DNA of 64,000 bases from Nocardia sp. NBC_00565 (lineage in GTDB: Bacteria > Actinomycetota > Actinomycetes > Mycobacteriales > Mycobacteriaceae): positions 1,364,001 to 1,428,000 of the forward strand of contig NZ_CP107785.1 of assembly GCF_036345915.1 (NCBI RefSeq), given 5' to 3'. Positions within the stretch are counted from its first letter, which is position 1, and each line of letters starts with the position of its first letter. The notes under the pieces were generated by a model, which was given only the letters and a program-made list of their open reading frames with translations, ran no database searches and had not been told where the DNA came from. The translations under genes and the position numbers were made by a program. Below are positions 19,726 to 29,073 of the stretch, piece by piece.

Positions 19726-20129
19726 GTGAGCACGGCTTGCGTATCGCCAGGGAGATGTTCGAAGCCGATGTCGCGTCGAAGCTATTGGGTATCGAACTGT
19801 TGGCGTTGTCCGCAGGCCATGCTCGTACAACGATGACCGTGACATCGTCGATGCTGAACGGGCACTTCATTACACACGGTGGCTATGTGTTCATCATCGC
19901 GGACACCACATTTGCATTGGCCTGTAACAGTTATGACAATGCGGCGGTCGCGGCTCGGGCAGATATCCGATACCTACGCCCGACAAAGGTCGGCGACATT
20001 CTCGTCGCAGATGCCGTCGAGCGAGCCCGGTTCGGCCGCAACGGAATATACGATGTCACCGTGACGAGCGGCGATCACGTGGTTGCCGAATTCCGAGGCG
20101 ACAGCCGGACAATTCCCGCTCCGCAGTAG
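19722..20129 (+). CDS. paaI: Hydroxyphenylacetyl-CoA thioesterase
   Basis: A 135-residue hotdog-fold thioesterase (MLNGHFITHGGYVFIIADTT; DIRYLRPTKVGD). PaaI releases CoA from dead-end phenylacetyl-CoA derivatives. GTG start overlaps the EthD stop. A stem-loop at 20144-20190 follows closely. Confidence 0.92.
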   Translation: MSEHGLRIAREMFEADVASKLLGIELLALSAGHARTTMTVTSSMLNGHFITHGGYVFIIADTTFALACNSYDNAAVAARADIRYLRPTKVGDILVADAVERARFGRNGIYDVTVTSGDHVVAEFRGDSRTIPAPQ

Positions 20130-20143
20130 TGCGGTAACCCCTT

Positions 20144-20190
20144 CTTCGAGGGCGCAGCCGGTGACCATTGTCGCCGATGCGCCCTCGAAG
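20144..20190 (+). terminator. Stem-loop terminator after paaI
   Basis: Arms CTTCGAGGGCGCA (20144-20156) and TGCGCCCTCGAAG (20178-20190) pair perfectly over 13 bp around a 21-base loop. There is no U-tract, as is common for terminators of high-GC actinomycetes. Confidence 0.6.
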
Positions 20191-20505
20191 TCGTTCCATG
20201 GGTTCAGGCGTCCGCTCGGACAGCGGTCATCAAACCCATTGCGCCCCAGGCCCGCTGTCTTCCTCGAAGATCAACTAGGTTTTGGTGGACAAGACGCCAT
20301 CGATCGACTGCAGGCGGTTGGTCACCCTCATGCCGGATCGAGAACTGGCTCGAGGTGATCGGCGGGCCTTGTCGGCTCCTATGCCGACCAGCCCTCATGC
20401 AGGACGAATCCGAGTACCTCGCAATCGTCTCCCGAACGACCGACGATCAGTCGCGGCGTCGCTGACTTCCTCGCCCGCAGGTGCACCGATAAGTAGACTT
20501 CTGGC
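20191..20505. other. Gene-free gap after the paa locus
   Basis: No convincing gene. A short minus-strand stretch near 20270-20325 reads VTNRLQSIDGVLSTKT and a stop, faintly like the tail of an Lrp/AsnC regulator, too short to call. The rest holds only the promoter region of the next gene. Confidence 0.4.
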
Positions 20506-20949
20506 GTGACCGATCTCGCGGACTTCGCGCAGCTGATCGCCGGTGACCACGGCCTATGCGTCGTCTCGACGTTGCGAGCGGACGGGACGATCCAGTCGTC
20601 CCTGGTCAATGCGGGTGTGTTGAACCACCCCGAGACCGGTGAGCCGGTGGTGGGGATAGTGGTGCGTGGCGGTACTCGCAAGCTCGATCACCTTCGTACC
20701 CGACCGCGCATGACGGTCGTCGTCCGTGTCGGTTGGCAGTGGGCTGCTGCGGAGGGGGCGGTATGGATCGCCGGTCCGGACGATCCGGCCCCCGGTATCG
20801 ACGCCGAACGGTTGCGAATACTTCTGCGTGAGGTATTCACCGCGGCCGGTGGCACCCACGAGGACTGGGATGAGTACGACAGGGTCATGGCCGCCGAGCG
20901 CCGCGCGGTCGTCCTGGTCACACCGGACCGCGTCTACGGCAATGGCTGA
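20506..20949 (+). CDS. PPOX/F420-class pyridoxamine 5'-phosphate oxidase-like protein
   Basis: A 147-residue split-barrel flavin/F420-binding protein (HGLCVVSTLRADGTIQSSLV; TRKLDHLRTRPRMTVVVRVG). The family, large in actinomycetes, includes F420-dependent reductases and haem- or biliverdin-binding members; no substrate can be inferred. GTG start; stands alone with no operon partner. Confidence 0.8.
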   Translation: MTDLADFAQLIAGDHGLCVVSTLRADGTIQSSLVNAGVLNHPETGEPVVGIVVRGGTRKLDHLRTRPRMTVVVRVGWQWAAAEGAVWIAGPDDPAPGIDAERLRILLREVFTAAGGTHEDWDEYDRVMAAERRAVVLVTPDRVYGNG

Positions 20950-21111
20950 GGGGAATCACCCCACATCGGATCGCTCCGATCCGATGAGCGGAAGTTTCCG
21001 CCCGGCGCGCGCGCTGATCGACCTGTCGCCCAGCGTCATCGTCGCCGCAGACGGCGGGCCGACACTGTTATCGGCGCACTACCTTCTCGGAGGCGGTCCG
21101 ACACTCCAACC

Positions 21112-22041
21112 TCATCGGGTGGCGAGTCGTGGAAACAGGGTTTCGGCGTTGCCTCGGTTGATGGCGTAACGCAGGTTGTCGTCGAGTGGGGTGTTGTCGA
21201 GCGCGACGTTGAACAGGTGGCTGGAGGGTACGAAAGGGAAGTCGCTGCCGTAGGTGATGCGGGTCGGATCGGCGAAGGCCAGTAGTGATGGCATCGCCGA
21301 TGGGGTGGATGACAATGCGGTGTCGAAGTAGAAGCGCCGCATGTCGGCCATGATGGTTTCGGTGGTGGTGCCGGGGTTGAATTGGGCAGCGCCGAGGAAG
21401 CGGTAGGCGGCGTAGGGGAGGAATCCGCCGCCGTGGGACAGGATCACCTTCAGTCGGCTATGGCGGTTCATGACGCCGTTGACGACCATGTGGATTGCGG
21501 TGCGGGTGGTGTCGAAGGGGTAGTCGAGCAGTGGACTGGGCATGCCGTCGAGCATGGTGATCGGTGGTTCGGTGGGGTGGATGAACACAACGGCCGAGCG
21601 GGTGTCGAGTTCGGTCCACAACGGTTCGTAGGAAGGGGCGCCGAGATAGCGGCCCTGGGCGTTGGAGAGCAGGACCACGCCGTCAGCGTGGAGTTCATCG
21701 AGTGCGTAGACGGCTTCGGTGATCGCACCGTCGACGTCGGGCAGCGGGAGGCAGGCGAATTGGCCGAAGCGGTCGGGGCGATCCTTGACCAGTTCAGCGC
21801 CGTAGTCGTTGACCTGGCGGGCCAGGGTGCGGGCCTCGGCGTCGTCACCGAAATGCACGCCGGGGGCGCTGAGTGACAGGATTCCGGTCGCAATGGATTC
21901 CTGGTCCATCAGGTCGATCGCAGCGGCCACGTTCCAGTCGGGTGTTGGCCAGCCGCCGGCTGTGCGGCCGCGGTCGTCGAGCAGTGTGCGGTAGGCCGGT
22001 GGGATCAGATGCTGATGGGTGTCGATCCGGTTGTGGGACAT
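21112..22041 (-). CDS. Amidohydrolase-family (ACMSD-like) protein
   Basis: A 309-residue TIM-barrel metal hydrolase of the amidohydrolase-2 group: N-terminal DTHQHLIPP with the HxH ligands, a His in KVILSHGGGFLPY, and Asp in ITYGSDFPF. Relatives include nonoxidative decarboxylases of hydroxybenzoates and ACMS. ATG 22041 has an AGGAGA site; the frame extends to 22125 through the shared promoter element. Divergent from the C-C hydrolase at 22329, with which it shares an operator region. Confidence 0.85.
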   Translation of the reverse strand: MSHNRIDTHQHLIPPAYRTLLDDRGRTAGGWPTPDWNVAAAIDLMDQESIATGILSLSAPGVHFGDDAEARTLARQVNDYGAELVKDRPDRFGQFACLPLPDVDGAITEAVYALDELHADGVVLLSNAQGRYLGAPSYEPLWTELDTRSAVVFIHPTEPPITMLDGMPSPLLDYPFDTTRTAIHMVVNGVMNRHSRLKVILSHGGGFLPYAAYRFLGAAQFNPGTTTETIMADMRRFYFDTALSSTPSAMPSLLAFADPTRITYGSDFPFVPSSHLFNVALDNTPLDDNLRYAINRGNAETLFPRLATR

Positions 22042-22118
22042 CCCTTGTCTCCTGACCTCTCGTCGTTGAGGGTTTGTCGCCCGGAGTCCGGTGGGCGTGC
22101 AAGTCCCAATGTATGAGG

Positions 22119-22146
22119 ATTTCATCAGAAATGCAATGAATCATCA
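22119..22146 (-). promoter_or_regulatory. Conserved catabolic operator, copy 1
   Basis: Contains ATTTCATCAGAA (22119-22130) and CAATGAATCATCA (22134-22146). 25 of 28 positions match the element at 47590-47617 before the flavin hydroxylase. The TGA-TCATCA half-sites suggest a GntR/IclR-like dimer site; the regulator is not in the window. Confidence 0.6.
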
Positions 22147-22249
22147 TTGACGCCGATCTACTCGACCATCCTGCGCGGCGCCTACGTCCTGCGCATTCGT
22201 CTTCAATGGGAACGGTTACGCCATCTGGCGGCGGCCCTAGTCCAGTTTC

Positions 22250-22300
22250 TGATGTTTTCATCATTTTCTCTTGACAGAGGAAGTGATCGTGACTGACTAT
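22250..22300 (+). promoter_or_regulatory. Operator and promoter of the C-C hydrolase operon
   Basis: The palindrome TGATGTTTTCATCA (22250-22263) uses the same TGATG/CATCA half-sites as copy 1 and lies just before a -35 TTGACA (22271-22276) with a GACTAT -10 18 bp further (22295-22300). Confidence 0.5.
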
Positions 22301-22328
22301 TTGGTCAATAGAATGCGTGGAGGTAGCT

Positions 22329-23198
22329 GTGACAAGCATCGACAAGGCCGTCGGAGCCGGGCGTACCGTCCGGGTCGGCGAACGTGAGATCTTCTGCACC
22401 GAAGTCGGGTCCGGACCTGCTGTTGTGCTGCTGCACGGTGGCGGCCCGGGGGCGTCGGGGCTGTCCAACTATTCGCGCAACGTCGAGGTGCTGGCGCAGC
22501 GGTTCCGGGTCATCGTGCCGGACCTGCCCGGCTATGGGCGGTCCTCGAAGCGCGTGGATCAGTCCGACCCATTCGGCGATCTCGCGCGGGCGGTCGGTGG
22601 GCTGCTGGACGAACTCGGCATCGCCACAGCGCATTTGGTCGGCAACTCCTACGGTGGTGCGGCGGCACTGCGCCTGGCGATGGACCGGCCGCAGCAGGTA
22701 GGCCGGCTGATCCTGATGGGTCCCGGCGGCATCGGCACCACTCGTGCACTGCCCACGAAGGGGCTACAGGAATTGCTGGCCTACTACGGTGGTGGCGGCC
22801 CGAGCCGGGACAAGCTCACCCGGTTCATCCGTGACTACCTGGTATTCGACGCAAGCGCGGTGACCGACGAGGTCCTCGATGAGCGCTACCGGGCCAGCAT
22901 CGACCCCGAGGTCGTGGCCGACCCGCCGCTGCGGCGCCCATCGGGCCCGCTCGCATTGCGCACACTGTGGCGAATGGACTTCACCCGCGACTCGCGCCTG
23001 CGCCAAGCCGCCCACCCCACACTGGTGATCTGGGGCGCGCAGGACAAGGTCAACCGGCCCGACGGGGGCCCTACGCTCGCTGGGGCCATGCCCAACTGTG
23101 ACCTGTATCTGGCGGCCGACACCGGCCACTGGGTGCAGTGGGAGCGCGCGGACTTGTTCAACTCGCTGGCCACCGCATTCCTGGAGGCAGCGGCATGA
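22329..23198 (+). CDS. Meta-cleavage product (C-C bond) hydrolase
   Basis: A 289-residue alpha/beta hydrolase of the MhpC/BphD/HsaD group: oxyanion motif HGGGPGASG, nucleophile GNSYGG, Asp in WGAQDKVNRP and His in DTGHWVQWE. It would cleave the ring-fission product of the dioxygenase encoded next. GTG 22329 is chosen because GGAGGT lies just upstream; GTG 22317 would overlap that site. A close paralogue lies at 45045-45899. Confidence 0.9.
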   Translation: MTSIDKAVGAGRTVRVGEREIFCTEVGSGPAVVLLHGGGPGASGLSNYSRNVEVLAQRFRVIVPDLPGYGRSSKRVDQSDPFGDLARAVGGLLDELGIATAHLVGNSYGGAAALRLAMDRPQQVGRLILMGPGGIGTTRALPTKGLQELLAYYGGGGPSRDKLTRFIRDYLVFDASAVTDEVLDERYRASIDPEVVADPPLRRPSGPLALRTLWRMDFTRDSRLRQAAHPTLVIWGAQDKVNRPDGGPTLAGAMPNCDLYLAADTGHWVQWERADLFNSLATAFLEAAA

Positions 23199-23268
23199 GT
23201 GGTCAGGGCCGGAGGGGGCAGCGAAGCGCAACCGGGCAGGCCCCCGCTCGTGCCGGAATGGACACCGC

Positions 23269-24375
23269 ATGAACCACTTTCAGCGCCCGAACGCCGATGG
23301 CTCGGTATTCGGCGCGGTCCACCTGGGATACGTTGTCGTGCAATCGAATCGGCGGACCGACTGGCGGCGCTTCGGTGCCGACGCGATCGGCCTGCACGTC
23401 GACGAACTGGACGGCGGCGTCCTTCGTTTCCGTCTCGACGACCGGGCCTGCCGGTTCCTCATCCAACGTGGTCCGGCCGAGGATGTGACCGCGCTGGGCT
23501 GGCAGGTGGACGATCACACCACCTTCGACCGCATCATCGCCCGGGTCGCCGACCGCGGCGTGCCGATCAGCGAGGGCACCGCGGCGGAGGCCGCGCTGCG
23601 GGGTGTGGAGCGGTTGTGGCGGTTCGCGGGGCCGAAAGGCATTGTGCAGGAGATCTTTACGGTGCCGGTGACAACGCAGGAGCCGTTGCGGATGCTGAGC
23701 TCCGGCTGGGTGACCGGCGAGGCGGGCCTGGGGCATGTGGCGATCTTGTCTCGCGAACCCGAGTCGATGCGTGGTTACTACTACACCGTTTTCGACTCCC
23801 GGCTGTCCGATTACATCGACGAGAACGTCTCCGGGTTGAAGATGAAGATCCAGTTCCTGCGGGTCAATGAGCGCCATCACTCGATCGCGATCGCCAATAT
23901 TCGCGGTATCAAGATCGATCCGATCCGAACTCGGGTGCAGCACATCAATATTCAGTCCGAGACCCTGGACGACGTGCTCGCCTCCTTCAGGCGGGTCACC
24001 GATCTCGGGTTCCGGATGGCGTGGTCGGTCGGTCAGCACACCAACGACCGCGAGCTGTCCTATTACTGCGTGACACCCTCGGGGTTCGAGCTCGAGGTCG
24101 GCTGGAATCCGATCGTGATCGGCCCGGAGTTGGAAACCACCTGGGAGCCGACCACCTATCAGGGCATCAGCATCTGGGGCCACACCCCGGTGGGGGAGAC
24201 CGTGCTGGACAAGTTCGCTCAGTTCCGGCAGGCGGTCCGGAGTTTGTCCACGCCAGAGATCACCGTTTCTCAGCTCGCGGGAGGACTGCCGCGAGGAACA
24301 CCATCGACACCGACGACGAAACCATACGCATCTTCCGAACAGCCGGTGTCGCGGACGAATTGGCTGCCGATATGA
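23269..24375 (+). CDS. Type I extradiol ring-cleavage dioxygenase
   Basis: A 368-residue, two-domain vicinal-oxygen-chelate dioxygenase (BphC/HsaC type). Fe(II) ligands expected are His156 (GLGHVAIL), His225 (RVQHINIQ) and Glu276 (GFELEVGW), all present. It cleaves a catechol next to the hydroxyls, giving the substrate of the upstream hydrolase. The C-terminus after about residue 315 is unusually hydrophilic and unlike the family ([20 protein letters not shown]), possibly altered by the decay seen downstream. ATG 23269 follows the hydrolase by 70 bp. Confidence 0.88.
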   Translation: MNHFQRPNADGSVFGAVHLGYVVVQSNRRTDWRRFGADAIGLHVDELDGGVLRFRLDDRACRFLIQRGPAEDVTALGWQVDDHTTFDRIIARVADRGVPISEGTAAEAALRGVERLWRFAGPKGIVQEIFTVPVTTQEPLRMLSSGWVTGEAGLGHVAILSREPESMRGYYYTVFDSRLSDYIDENVSGLKMKIQFLRVNERHHSIAIANIRGIKIDPIRTRVQHINIQSETLDDVLASFRRVTDLGFRMAWSVGQHTNDRELSYYCVTPSGFELEVGWNPIVIGPELETTWEPTTYQGISIWGHTPVGETVLDKFAQFRQAVRSLSTPEITVSQLAGGLPRGTPSTPTTKPYASSEQPVSRTNWLPI

Positions 24376-24400
24376 ACGTCCATTCGACCGAGGAGGCGGT

Positions 24401-24901
24401 ATGACATCGACCGTGATCAACTCGCCCGCCGTCCGCGCCGCCGCCGAGCGGCTTTCCGTCGCCGCGACTACCGGTGCGCCGGTCGCCGCGGTGCGCGATC
24501 TGATCGGTCCCGACGATGTCGCGGCGGCGTACGCGGTGCAGCGCATCGGCACCAGCAGCCGCCTCGCGGCGGGTGCCCGCATCGTCGGCCGCAAGATCGG
24601 GCTGACCTCGCCGGCGGTCCAGCGGCAGCTCGGGGTGAATCAGCCCGATTTCGGGGGCGATTGATGGTGAGATCGTGTCCACCGGAACCGGTTCGGCGTG
24701 CCTGGGCGATCCGCTCAATGCGCTCGCGTGGCTGGCACGCACAGCCCGCGATTTCGGTGATCCACTGCGCGCCGGTGAGGTCATCCTGTCCGGTGCGCTC
24801 GCCCGATGGCGCCGTTGCGGCCCGGTACTCGTGTCCGCTCCGAACTATTCAGTGGCGCACAAACTCTCGGTACCGTCGACTTCACGCTGGAGGACAAATG
24901 A
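24401..24901 (+). pseudogene. Broken 2-hydroxypenta-2,4-dienoate hydratase
   Basis: The first 84 codons match the N-terminus of MhpD/HsaE hydratases up to [12 protein letters not shown], then the frame shifts and stops at 24664. The C-terminus continues in another frame ([28 protein letters not shown]) and after a further one-base shift near 24798 ([16 protein letters not shown]) ends at TGA 24901. About 100 central codons, holding metal ligands, are deleted. Inactive. Confidence 0.85.
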
Positions 24902-25902
24902 GCGAGCGCCACTTGCGAATCGTCGGCACAGACCCCCCGGTCAGAAGCCGTACCAAAGTAGCCGTGATCGGCTCGGGAAATATCGGCACCGACTTGATGT
25001 TCAAGGTGCTGCGCCTGTCGGACACCCTGGAGATGGCCGCCATGGTCGGCATCGATCCAGCGTCCGACGGTCTGGCCCGCGCAGCGCGGCTCGGTGTGCC
25101 GACGACCGCGCGCGGCACTGCCGGACTGATCGCGATGCCGCATTTCGACGAGATCGACATCGTGTTCGACGCCACTTCCGCCAGTGCGCATCGCGCCAAT
25201 GCGGCAGCCATGGAGCCATACGGGAAGCGGCTGATCGACTTGACTCCGGCCGCGATCGGCCCGTTCGTCGTACCCGCGGTGAATCTGGACCGGCACCTGG
25301 ACGCCACCGATGTCAACATGGTGACCTGCGGGGGACAGGCCACCATCCCGATTGTCGCCGCCATCACACGTGTCACCGAGGTGCCCTACGCCGAGATCGT
25401 CGCCGCCATCGCCTCGAAGTCCGCCGGTCCCGGAACCCGCGCCAATATCGACGAGTTCACCGAGACGACCTCCCAGGCGATCGAAGCGGTCGGCGGTGCC
25501 ACCCGGGGCCGGGCCATCATCGTCCTGAATCCGGCCGAACCGCCGCTGATCATGCGTGACACCGTACTGGCGCTGATCGGTGATCCGAATCCGGAAACCC
25601 ATGTGGCCGTGCGGTCCTCGATCGAGATGATGGTCGCCGAGGTCGCGGCCTATGTTCCCGGTTACCGGCTCGAGCAGGCCGTCCAGATCACCCCGTTGCC
25701 GGACGACGGGTCGATGCGCACGCTGAGCGGCGACGCCATTGTGACGCATCAGGTTTCGGTGTTTCTGGAGGTCGAGGGCGCCGCCCACTATCTACCCGCG
25801 TACGCCGGAAATCTCGACATCATGACCTCGGCCGCGCTGCGTGTCGCCGAACGTCTCGCCGCGACGACGCGGGCCACCCAGACCCCGGAGAGTGTCTCGT
25901 GA
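24898..25902 (+). CDS. Acetaldehyde dehydrogenase (acylating)
   Basis: A 334-residue enzyme of the MhpF/BphJ/HsaG family converting acetaldehyde to acetyl-CoA. N-terminal [14 protein letters not shown] binds NAD; Cys144 in [11 protein letters not shown] is the nucleophile. ATG 24898 overlaps the stop of the broken hydratase (ATGA). It normally works as a complex with the 4-hydroxy-2-oxovalerate aldolase, whose gene here is only a fragment. The gene itself looks intact. Confidence 0.92.
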   Translation: MSERHLRIVGTDPPVRSRTKVAVIGSGNIGTDLMFKVLRLSDTLEMAAMVGIDPASDGLARAARLGVPTTARGTAGLIAMPHFDEIDIVFDATSASAHRANAAAMEPYGKRLIDLTPAAIGPFVVPAVNLDRHLDATDVNMVTCGGQATIPIVAAITRVTEVPYAEIVAAIASKSAGPGTRANIDEFTETTSQAIEAVGGATRGRAIIVLNPAEPPLIMRDTVLALIGDPNPETHVAVRSSIEMMVAEVAAYVPGYRLEQAVQITPLPDDGSMRTLSGDAIVTHQVSVFLEVEGAAHYLPAYAGNLDIMTSAALRVAERLAATTRATQTPESVS

Positions 25903-26450
25903 ATACAGCATCGCGCAGCGATTCGATGACGGGTGGCGGCCACGTGACGGGTGAGCCCGAAGTGTTCCTGCAGGATGTGACGCTGCGTGACGGCATGCAC
26001 GCCCTGCGCCATCGGATCACACCGAAAACCGTTGCCGCCGTTGCCGCTGCGCGCGTTGCTCGCGTTCCTGGAGACCGGCAACGGCACGGTGCGGATCCCT
26101 GGGACCTCATGATCGTGGAGACCGCGGGGGCGCACACCGACGGGCCCAATCCTTGCCTGGGCGTGATCGACAAGTCGCCGTTCTACGCGGCCACGATCGT
26201 GCTGTCCGATCTGGGGACCAAGGGGGGTCTCGTCACCGACGACCACGCGCGCGTGCTGCGGCCCGACGGCTCGGTGATCACTGGACTGTACGCGTCGGGG
26301 AATACGATGGCCCCGATGTCCGGCCGGATCTACCCCGGCGCGGGAGGCCCCGTGGGCTCGTCGATGGCGTTCTCCTACATCGCCGCCCTCGATATGGCCG
26401 GCGAGAGGGTAGGCATCAAGCCCTCCTCCACACTCGCTCGAGAAGAGTAG
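25899..26450 (+). pseudogene. Chimera: 4-hydroxy-2-oxovalerate aldolase start fused to ketosteroid dehydrogenase tail
   Basis: A 183-codon open frame whose parts come from two families. Residues 22-51 (VFLQDVTLRDGMHALRHRIT then PKTVAAVAAA) match the aldolase N-terminus; residues about 82-168 (DLGTKGGLVTDDHARVLRPD; GLYASGNTMAPMSGRIYPG; GPVGSSMAFSYIAALDMAG) match the FAD-binding C-terminus of 3-ketosteroid-delta1-dehydrogenases. The stretch between (26052-26141) is unassigned. Neither active site is complete. It overlaps the aldehyde dehydrogenase stop as GTGA, so translation probably continues into it. Confidence 0.8.
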
Positions 26451-26468
26451 TCGACACCCAGAGGCTAT

Positions 26469-27047
26469 TTATTCGCCGACCAGAAAACCCCTGGCGGCGT
26501 CCAGGATTCGTTCCGAAAGATCGTCGCCGGCGCTGGCCCTGGCGAGCAGCAGGGCACCCGCCATTACCGACACCTCGATGAGCACTTCGCGCTCTTCGTC
26601 GGCGGAGCGCTCACCGAATTCGGCCAGCTTGCCGATCATATTGCGGATGCCATCGACGTATGCCGCCCGCAGCGGGCTGTCGGTCTCGGCGCGTGCCACA
26701 TCCCCGGCCAGGGCGGCGATGCCGCAGCCTCGCCCTGCCGTGTCGCGGTGCTGGACCGACAGGTACCGCTCGATGAACGCTCGCCGCGCCGCCGGTCCGT
26801 CAGGGCTGTCTGCGCGAATCTGTTCCATTTCACGGATCTTCTCGGCGTATGCGGCCGTAGATGCTTGCGTGACCAGGTCTTCCTTGGAACGGAAATGCCG
26901 ATAGAAACCGCCGTGGGTCAGTCCGGCGGCGGCCATCAGCTCGGGCACGGTCATGGCGCCGGCCCCGCGTTCGCGTACCTGCGCCGCGGCCGCGTCGAGG
27001 ACCTGCTCGCGGTGCGCTTGCGCCTGCGCTCGGGATGCTCGCGGCAC
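26469..27047 (-). CDS. TetR-family regulator
   Basis: A 192-residue TetR protein (AcrR-like; HTH MTVPELMAAAGLTHGGFYRH). GTG 27047 is preferred to the longer reading from 27074 because AAAGGGGAT lies just upstream. Divergent from the SDR gene at 27231; a 22-bp near-palindrome (27119-27140) between them is the likely operator. Confidence 0.85.
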   Translation of the reverse strand: MPRASRAQAQAHREQVLDAAAAQVRERGAGAMTVPELMAAAGLTHGGFYRHFRSKEDLVTQASTAAYAEKIREMEQIRADSPDGPAARRAFIERYLSVQHRDTAGRGCGIAALAGDVARAETDSPLRAAYVDGIRNMIGKLAEFGERSADEEREVLIEVSVMAGALLLARASAGDDLSERILDAARGFLVGE

Positions 27048-27118
27048 GTGATCCCCTTTCCTCGGGCCGCGCACGCCCCAACGGCGCGCGCTCGGCAGTC
27101 ACAGTCTTGCGCATCTTC

Positions 27119-27140
27119 TTAGATGATGATCATAATCTAA
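27119..27140. promoter_or_regulatory. Probable TetR operator
   Basis: TTAGAT (27119-27124) and ATCTAA (27135-27140) flank ATGATCAT; the 22 bp are palindromic except for one mismatched pair. AT-rich against the local background and midway between divergent genes. Confidence 0.6.
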
Positions 27141-27230
27141 AGTGTTGGTGAGTGGCAGTGCTCGCCGCACCCGATCTATCCGGCGCACCATTCGCGCGGG
27201 GACACCAGGAACAAGTCGGAAGGGATGGAT

Positions 27231-27932
27231 ATGACCAGAATCGAGGGCGCGGTCGCGCTCGTGACCGGCGGCCAGCGCGGACTCGGACAGGCATTCGTCG
27301 ACGAACTGCTGCGCCGCGGTGCGACCAAGGTCTACGCGACCGCCCGCCAGCCGAAGACCAGCACCGACCCCCGCGTCGAACCGCTCGCATTGGACGTCAC
27401 CGACCCCGATTCGGTCACGGCCGCGGCAACCCTGGCCGCGGACGTCGATATCGTCGTCAACAATGCGGGAGTACTCCTCCCGGCGCCGCTGTTGAAAGCC
27501 GAAATGGCCGATGTGGTAGCCACTTTCGAAACAAATGTCTTCGGCCCACTGCGCGTCGCCCAGGCATTCGCGCCGATTCTCGCGGCCAACGGCGGCGGCG
27601 CGCTCATCGACATCCATTCGGTGCTGTCGTGGGGCGCGGGCGCGGCAGCCTACGGCGCGTCCAAGGCGGCGTTCTGGTCGCTCACCAATTCACTCCGGCT
27701 AGAGCTGTCCGCCCAGCACACCCAGGTGGTCGGGGTGCATCTCGGGTTCGCCGATACCGACATGGTCAAACGTCTCACCGTCGACAAAATCGACCCGAGC
27801 CAGGTGGCCGCGGCCGTCTTCGACGGCGTGGAGCGAGGCGAGCACGAGGTACTCGTCGACGAGGTGACCAGGCAGCTGAAGGCAGCGCTGTCCGGGCCCG
27901 TCGAAGATCTCGCGCTGCCCATCGGACGCTGA
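27231..27932 (+). CDS. SDR-family oxidoreductase
   Basis: A 233-residue short-chain dehydrogenase: VTGGQRGLGQAF cofactor loop, NNAGV, and catalytic Ser...YGASK. ATG 27231 is preferred over 27225 because GGAAGGG then has proper spacing. Followed 35 bp later by a tautomerase, suggesting a two-gene unit repressed by the TetR protein. Substrate unknown. Confidence 0.85.
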   Translation: MTRIEGAVALVTGGQRGLGQAFVDELLRRGATKVYATARQPKTSTDPRVEPLALDVTDPDSVTAAATLAADVDIVVNNAGVLLPAPLLKAEMADVVATFETNVFGPLRVAQAFAPILAANGGGALIDIHSVLSWGAGAAAYGASKAAFWSLTNSLRLELSAQHTQVVGVHLGFADTDMVKRLTVDKIDPSQVAAAVFDGVERGEHEVLVDEVTRQLKAALSGPVEDLALPIGR

Positions 27933-27967
27933 CCACTGTTCACCCACCTCACCAGGAGAACGCACCG

Positions 27968-28390
27968 ATGCCACTGTGGCACATCTACCATCCCGCGAAC
28001 ACCTACTCCGACAAGGACAAACAGGACTTCGCGAAAGACATCACCGAGGTCTACACCAGTTTCGGCCTCCCGGCGTTCTACGTCGTCGTGCTGTTCAAGG
28101 AAATCGAGGAATCCGCATTCTTCGTCGGCGGGGAACCGGCGAACGACACCGTGCGGATCGTCGTCGAGCATCTCGCCCGGCACCTGGACGACCCGGATAT
28201 GCGTAAACGATCGACCCAGAAGCTCGATTCGATCATGGTTCCGTATACCCGAGACCGTGGACTGCATTGGGAATTCCACACTTACGAGTCCCCTCGCGAT
28301 CTGTGGATGATCGCGGGACTGTTCCCACCCGGACCCGGCACCGAAGCCGAAAGCGCCTGGGCCAGCGAGAACAAACCCGTCCCGTACTGA
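27968..28390 (+). CDS. Tautomerase-superfamily protein (cis-CaaD/Tautomerase_3 type)
   Basis: A 140-residue protein starting M-P-L-W-H; Pro2 becomes the catalytic N-terminal proline. DITEVYTSFGLPAFYVVVLF and the C-terminal ASENKPVPY match the Tautomerase_3 group related to cis-3-chloroacrylate dehalogenase, whose natural reactions are mostly unknown. AGGAGA precedes the ATG. Confidence 0.85.
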   Translation: MPLWHIYHPANTYSDKDKQDFAKDITEVYTSFGLPAFYVVVLFKEIEESAFFVGGEPANDTVRIVVEHLARHLDDPDMRKRSTQKLDSIMVPYTRDRGLHWEFHTYESPRDLWMIAGLFPPGPGTEAESAWASENKPVPY

Positions 28391-28518
28391 TCGAACAGAG
28401 ATCTCTCAACGCGGTTGTCGCTGTTGTGAGGATAGGGCAATCGAGTTGCTACCCAGGGCAATAGGAGTGCGACACTGTGCTAATGGTGGCGCAATCGCGC
28501 GGTGATGTTCTTGTACTC

Positions 28519-28923
28519 ATGCGGATTCCCTCCTGGCTCGGGAAGAGCAAGCCAACCACCAGCATCTACGACAAAATCGGCGGTCACGATTCCTTGGAAG
28601 CCGTGGTCGAGGACTTCTATACCCGGGTTCTCGCCGACGATGAACTGGCCGGTTTCTTCAGCGGCACGAACATGTCCAGGTTGAAGGGTAAGCAGGTCGA
28701 GTTCTTCGCCGCGGCCCTCGGCGGCCCGGAGCCCTACACCGGCGCCCCGATGAAGCAGGTCCACCAGGGCCGTGGCATCACCACGCACCATTTCGGTTTG
28801 GTGGCAGGCCATCTGGGTGACTCGCTGAAAGCGGCGGGCGTTCCCGACGACATCATCGCTGACATCCTCGGTGCGGTCTCTCCGCTCGCCGACGATATCG
28901 CCTCGTCCGGTGCGACGCTCTAG
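28519..28923 (+). CDS. glbN: Group I truncated haemoglobin
   Basis: A 134-residue trHbN that detoxifies nitric oxide as a dioxygenase in mycobacteria. [20 protein letters not shown] carries the B10 tyrosine, [20 protein letters not shown] the E helix and VHQGRGIT the proximal His. ATG 28519 aligns with the mycobacterial start; an upstream GTG at 28477 would add 14 unconserved residues. Confidence 0.92.
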   Translation: MRIPSWLGKSKPTTSIYDKIGGHDSLEAVVEDFYTRVLADDELAGFFSGTNMSRLKGKQVEFFAAALGGPEPYTGAPMKQVHQGRGITTHHFGLVAGHLGDSLKAAGVPDDIIADILGAVSPLADDIASSGATL

Positions 28924-29073
28924 CTAGCAAGCCATCGAGGATTGGCTCGACAGGTGAGCGCGCCACAAGTGCGGAACTGTCGACGGGAGCCGGCTCCGCG
29001 CGCACTCCCGCCGTCAGCCTGAACGGCGATCGCAGGTATCACCACGGGCACCAACCGATGATCGCCTGGGTAA

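Noticed and set aside
24781..25788. Minus-strand frame opposite the acetaldehyde dehydrogenase
   Set aside because: Gly/Asp/His-rich shadow; the plus-strand enzyme has its Cys and NAD motifs intact.
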